9,087 nucleotides of DNA from Chitinophagales bacterium (lineage in GTDB: Bacteria; Bacteroidota; Bacteroidia; Chitinophagales; BACL12), in contig JACMJP010000064.1 in NCBI GenBank assembly GCA_014380545.1, forward strand, positions 1 through 9,087, in the 5' to 3' direction. The translations under genes and the position numbers were made by a program. Below, piece by piece: positions 6,376 through 9,087 of this stretch. Each line of letters begins with the position of its first letter. The stretch's first letter is position 1. The notes below the pieces were generated by a model that saw nothing but the letters and a program-made list of their open reading frames with translations, ran no database searches and was not told the DNA's origin.

Positions 6376-6410
6376 ATTACCAATCTACCAAATACAACCA
6401 CCAACTTACC
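6376..6410. repeat. Degenerate ACCAA-type tandem repeat between convergent genes
   Basis: The plus strand shows repeated TACCAATC, TACCAAATAC, AACCACCAAC, TTACC units at 8-10 bp steps (on the minus strand, TTGGT-rich). It ends 6 bp short of the prenyl synthase stop codon. This fits the ACCAACT-like low-complexity debris common between genes in this phylum; no protein or RNA function is suggested. Confidence 0.4.
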
Positions 6411-6416
6411 GGCATA

Positions 6417-7382
6417 TCAAAACTTCCTGTAATAAATAGCATCCGCAATTTCGTGTAAAACTTTTTTTCTTTCGCCTGCTGCTTTTACAATTTCCAATGC
6501 TGCTAAAGAGGATTCATAATATTTTTTCATTGCGGCTTCGGCAATTTTTTTTATTTTATATTTTTCGTAGAGTGCAATTACATTTTTTATTTTTTCATTC
6601 TCTGCTTCATGTAAAATTTTATTTTTAAAATACACTTTTTCTTCCGCATTTAATTTTTCCTGCAGGGTGATCCACAAAAATGTTTTTTTATGTTGCGCAA
6701 TATCTCCCCCGGTTTTTTTACCGAATGTTTCATCACCAAAAGCATCCAAAAGATCATCCTGAATTTGAAAACTGATACCGAGATATTTTCCAAAATCATA
6801 TAAACACTTCGCATCTGCTGCATCTGCATTTGCTGTTATTGCTCCAATATATGTACAGCAACCCAGCAACACAGAAGTTTTTAATGCTATCATTTCAATA
6901 TATTCATCTATCGCAACATTTTCTCTTTTTTCAAAATCCGTATCCATTTGCTGCCCTTCACAAACTTCTTTTGATGTTCTGTTGAATACATCTAAAATTG
7001 CCGGCAACTTATTTTTATCTGCAGTGCATAATAATTCATAAGCTTTCACAAGCATAACATCACCTGATAAAATTGCAGTGTTGATATTCCATTTTTCCTG
7101 AACAGTAATTTTTCCCCTTCTTATGGGGGCCTTATCTATAATATCATCATGCATGAGCGTAAAATTATGAAACACCTCCATCGCTAATGCCGGATTAATA
7201 ACTGATGAAATATCATCAGAAAAAATATTTGCCGACAACAGTGTAAGGCATGGTCTGAAACGCTTTCCGCCAATGGAAAGAATATATTTTACAGGATCAT
7301 ACAAACCTGCCGGATACCCGGGCAAGTGCAGTTGCTGTATTTCTTTTTCAATAATATTTTTAACATCTGTGTAAGTGTACAT
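6417..7382 (-). CDS. Trans-isoprenyl diphosphate synthase (polyprenyl synthetase family, possibly GGPP synthase)
   Basis: A 321-residue cytosolic enzyme that condenses isopentenyl diphosphate with an allylic diphosphate to lengthen isoprenoid chains. Family marks are in order: GGKRFRP (38-44), binding diphosphate; first Asp-rich motif DDIID (79-83) followed by RRG (88-90); GDVML (107-111); EGQQMD (142-147); KTS (168-170); second Asp-rich motif QIQDDLLDAFGD (206-217); and GKKTGGDIAQHKKT (221-234). Both motifs are intact, so it should be active. The first motif has the plain DDxxD spacing without the two-residue insertion of bacterial FPP synthases. Residues five and four before it are Phe74 and Thr75, the same pair that limits chain length in the archaeal GGPP synthase of Sulfolobus, which suggests a C20 product; this is inference. 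A TATATTTG box lies just upstream. It diverges from the histidine kinase gene. C15 or longer products are not excluded. Confidence 0.92.
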   Translation of the reverse strand: MYTYTDVKNIIEKEIQQLHLPGYPAGLYDPVKYILSIGGKRFRPCLTLLSANIFSDDISSVINPALAMEVFHNFTLMHDDIIDKAPIRRGKITVQEKWNINTAILSGDVMLVKAYELLCTADKNKLPAILDVFNRTSKEVCEGQQMDTDFEKRENVAIDEYIEMIALKTSVLLGCCTYIGAITANADAADAKCLYDFGKYLGISFQIQDDLLDAFGDETFGKKTGGDIAQHKKTFLWITLQEKLNAEEKVYFKNKILHEAENEKIKNVIALYEKYKIKKIAEAAMKKYYESSLAALEIVKAAGERKKVLHEIADAIYYRKF

Positions 7383-7397
7383 ATCTTAGCTGCAACG

Positions 7398-7405
7398 CAA
7401 ATATA
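7398..7405 (-). promoter_or_regulatory. Bacteroidota-type -7 box for the prenyl synthase gene
   Basis: Read on the minus strand the sequence is TATATTTG, an exact TAnnTTTG match, 15 bp before the ATG at 7382, so the transcript would carry only a very short leader. No clear TTG element lies at 17-23 bp upstream; TTTTC is found slightly further out. The same octamer precedes the small-RNA candidate at 391-398. Confidence 0.6.
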
Positions 7406-7453
7406 AAGGTTGCCCTTGTGAATGCTTTGAAAATACGTTAACTTGGTAATTTA

Positions 7454-9087
7454 GTGGAAGAAAATATTATTATAGAAAAACTCAGAGATTTGCTTGCGAG
7501 AGATTTTATCCACCGCAAAAGCATAGAAACTGAATTATATAAAAGCGAAGAAAGATATCGCTTGCTCTTAGACCAGCTTACCGATGCAATTTATCTCACT
7601 ACACTTGACGGAAAATTTGCAGAGTTCAATAAAGCAGCCTGTTCATTACTTGGGTATAATGAAGATGAATTACGTAAACTGCGGGTACAGGAAATATATG
7701 CAAATCCCAGAGAGCGGGAAAAATTCACACAAATAATCCGTAACCATAAAGAAATTCAGGATTATGAAATTCAATTGAAAAGAAAAAATGGGGAGTTAAT
7801 AGACTGCCTTGTTACTTCCTCAGTAAGAAAAAATTTAAAAAACGAAGTAGTAGGTTTCCAGGGAATTATACGGGATATTACCATCCGGAAAAAGGCAGAA
7901 ATGCTGCAAAGGGGAAAAGACCTTGCAGAGCAGGCAAATAAATTTAAAGCGGAATTTCTTGCAAACATGAGCCATGAAATAAGAACGCCCATGAATGCAA
8001 TTGTCGGCATGGTGCATTTACTATATCAAACACCACTCATTGAGAAACAAAAAGAATATCTGCATGCTATTCATATTTCCAGTGAAAATTTATTACAGAT
8101 CATTAATGATATTCTTGACTTTTCAAAAATTGAAGCGGGTAAATTACAATTAGAGGAAAAATATTTTTCATTACGGGAAATTGTAAGTGATCTTGTGAAT
8201 ACAATTGCCTTTAAAGCAGAGGAAAAAGGATTGAACCTGATCACACAAATAGATGAAAATATTCCGCAACAAATATCAGGCGACCCACTGCGGTTAAATC
8301 AAATATTATTAAATCTTGTAAGCAATGCTATCAAATTCACACAACAGGGAGAAATAAAAGTTTTTGTAAAATTGATTGACCAACATAACGACAGGGCAAG
8401 AATATTTTTTTCAGTAAAAGATACGGGTATTGGAATTGAACAAAAAAAGCTCACTACTATTTTTGAAAGTTTTACACAGGCAGCAGAAGATACTACAAGA
8501 ATTTACGGTGGAACAGGTTTAGGATTAACCATAGTAAAAAAATTAATTGATATGCTGAACGGCGCCATTATGGTAAAAAGTAAATTAGGTGAAGGTGCTG
8601 AATTTTTATTTGAATTAGATTTTAAAGTTTCAAAAGAAAAACAAATAAATACATCCCTCCATAAAGAAAAAACTGAAACTGAATTTGTTGAGATTGGCAA
8701 TTGTAAAATATTATTGGTGGAGGATCACCCCATAAACCAGTTAGTAACTACTGAAGTATTAAAAAGTAAATGGAAAGATGTGCAAATTGATGTTGCTGAG
8801 AATGGGAAAATTGCATTGGATAAATTAGGTAAAAACCCATATGATATTGTTTTAATGGATGTACTTATGCCGGAAATGGACGGGCATACAGCAACACGAT
8901 ATATTCGTAATAATATGAGCCCTCCGGTATCGGAAATACCTATTCTTGCATTTACTGCTTATGCAACAACAGGTGAAGCTGAAAAATGTATTGAATCGGG
9001 AATGGATGATTATATAGCAAAGCCAATTAGTGCTGAAATATTATATGAGAAAGTGGCAAAGTGTTTAAAGATATCTTGTAAAAAAGA
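7454..9087 (+). CDS. Hybrid sensor histidine kinase, PAS-HisKA-HATPase-REC (3' end cut by window edge)
   Basis: An open frame of 544 complete codons runs from GTG at 7454 to the window end without a stop. An in-frame TAA at 7439-7441 and the lack of any ATG until 7899 make the GTG the best start. Order of domains: short charged helix (2-34), PAS domain (about 35-150, from RYRLLLDQ to GIIRDIT), HisKA with SHEIRTP and phospho-acceptor His174, HATPase_c with N-box Asn291, DTGIGI from Asp323 and GGTGLGL from Gly352, then a receiver domain with Glu423-Asp424, phospho-acceptor Asp469 (VLMDVLMPEMDG), Thr501 and Lys523. All catalytic residues are present. There is no membrane segment or signal peptide, so it should sense a cytosolic or diffusible cue through the PAS domain. 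The receiver is nearly complete; an Hpt, second receiver or output domain could follow beyond the edge. The signal and partners are unknown. Confidence 0.93.
   Translation, partial: MEENIIIEKLRDLLARDFIHRKSIETELYKSEERYRLLLDQLTDAIYLTTLDGKFAEFNKAACSLLGYNEDELRKLRVQEIYANPREREKFTQIIRNHKEIQDYEIQLKRKNGELIDCLVTSSVRKNLKNEVVGFQGIIRDITIRKKAEMLQRGKDLAEQANKFKAEFLANMSHEIRTPMNAIVGMVHLLYQTPLIEKQKEYLHAIHISSENLLQIINDILDFSKIEAGKLQLEEKYFSLREIVSDLVNTIAFKAEEKGLNLITQIDENIPQQISGDPLRLNQILLNLVSNAIKFTQQGEIKVFVKLIDQHNDRARIFFSVKDTGIGIEQKKLTTIFESFTQAAEDTTRIYGGTGLGLTIVKKLIDMLNGAIMVKSKLGEGAEFLFELDFKVSKEKQINTSLHKEKTETEFVEIGNCKILLVEDHPINQLVTTEVLKSKWKDVQIDVAENGKIALDKLGKNPYDIVLMDVLMPEMDGHTATRYIRNNMSPPVSEIPILAFTAYATTGEAEKCIESGMDDYIAKPISAEILYEKVAKCLKISCKK

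Noticed and set aside
7771..8700. Minus-strand frames of 60-79 codons opposite the histidine kinase
   Set aside because: The plus strand carries intact PAS, HisKA and HATPase motifs over the same bases, so these are antisense shadows.
1..9087. A defence system, mobile element or CRISPR array
   Set aside because: No transposase, integrase, nuclease, toxin-antitoxin pair or regularly spaced repeats are visible; every long gene has a housekeeping, envelope or signalling assignment.

Overview
The window looks like a chromosomal segment of a member of the Bacteroidota, probably an uncultivated relative of Chitinophagales or Saprospiria. Four things point there: a large secreted protein with a type IX secretion (T9SS) type B sorting domain and PKD repeats; two exact copies of the Bacteroidota -7 promoter box TAnnTTTG (both TATATTTG); AT-rich coding sequence with little Shine-Dalgarno use; and intergenic debris of kinds I associate with this phylum (CGCAGATT-like and ACCAACT-like degenerate repeats). 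I see no transposase, integrase, phage, toxin-antitoxin, CRISPR, tRNA or rRNA gene. It reads as ordinary core and housekeeping territory with one good small-RNA candidate.

Layout. At the left edge is the 5' end of a minus-strand gene for an exported protein, cut by the window (1-186). A 415-bp gap (187-601) holds its strong ribosome binding site, a self-contained plus-strand promoter plus hairpin terminator unit that looks like a roughly 55-60 nt small RNA (391-461), and a terminator serving the genes to its right (517-553). Next come two minus-strand thioredoxin-fold genes in tandem, 6 bp apart and in the same reading frame: a Prx-like1-type protein with a CNHC motif (602-1198) and a TlpA/ResA-like protein with WCKPC (1205-1690). 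A repeat-derived intergenic segment (about 1753-1841) separates them from a DUF192 lipoprotein gene (1854-2375). A 3-kb gene (2541-5561) encodes a T9SS cargo protein with a domain of the kind preceding SBBP repeats, seven SBBP-like blades, two PKD domains and a type B C-terminal signal.

To the right, a plus-strand NudL-type CoA pyrophosphatase (5652-6281) converges on a minus-strand trans-isoprenyl diphosphate synthase (6417-7382), with degenerate repeats between them. Divergent from the synthase, a hybrid sensor histidine kinase (PAS, HisKA, HATPase, REC) starts at a GTG at 7454 and runs off the right end.

The genes do not form one pathway. The clearest functional grouping is the cell-envelope set on the left half: an exported protein, two apparently exported redox proteins, a lipoprotein and a T9SS cargo. 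The right half holds CoA turnover, isoprenoid chain synthesis and signal transduction, each apparently transcribed on its own.
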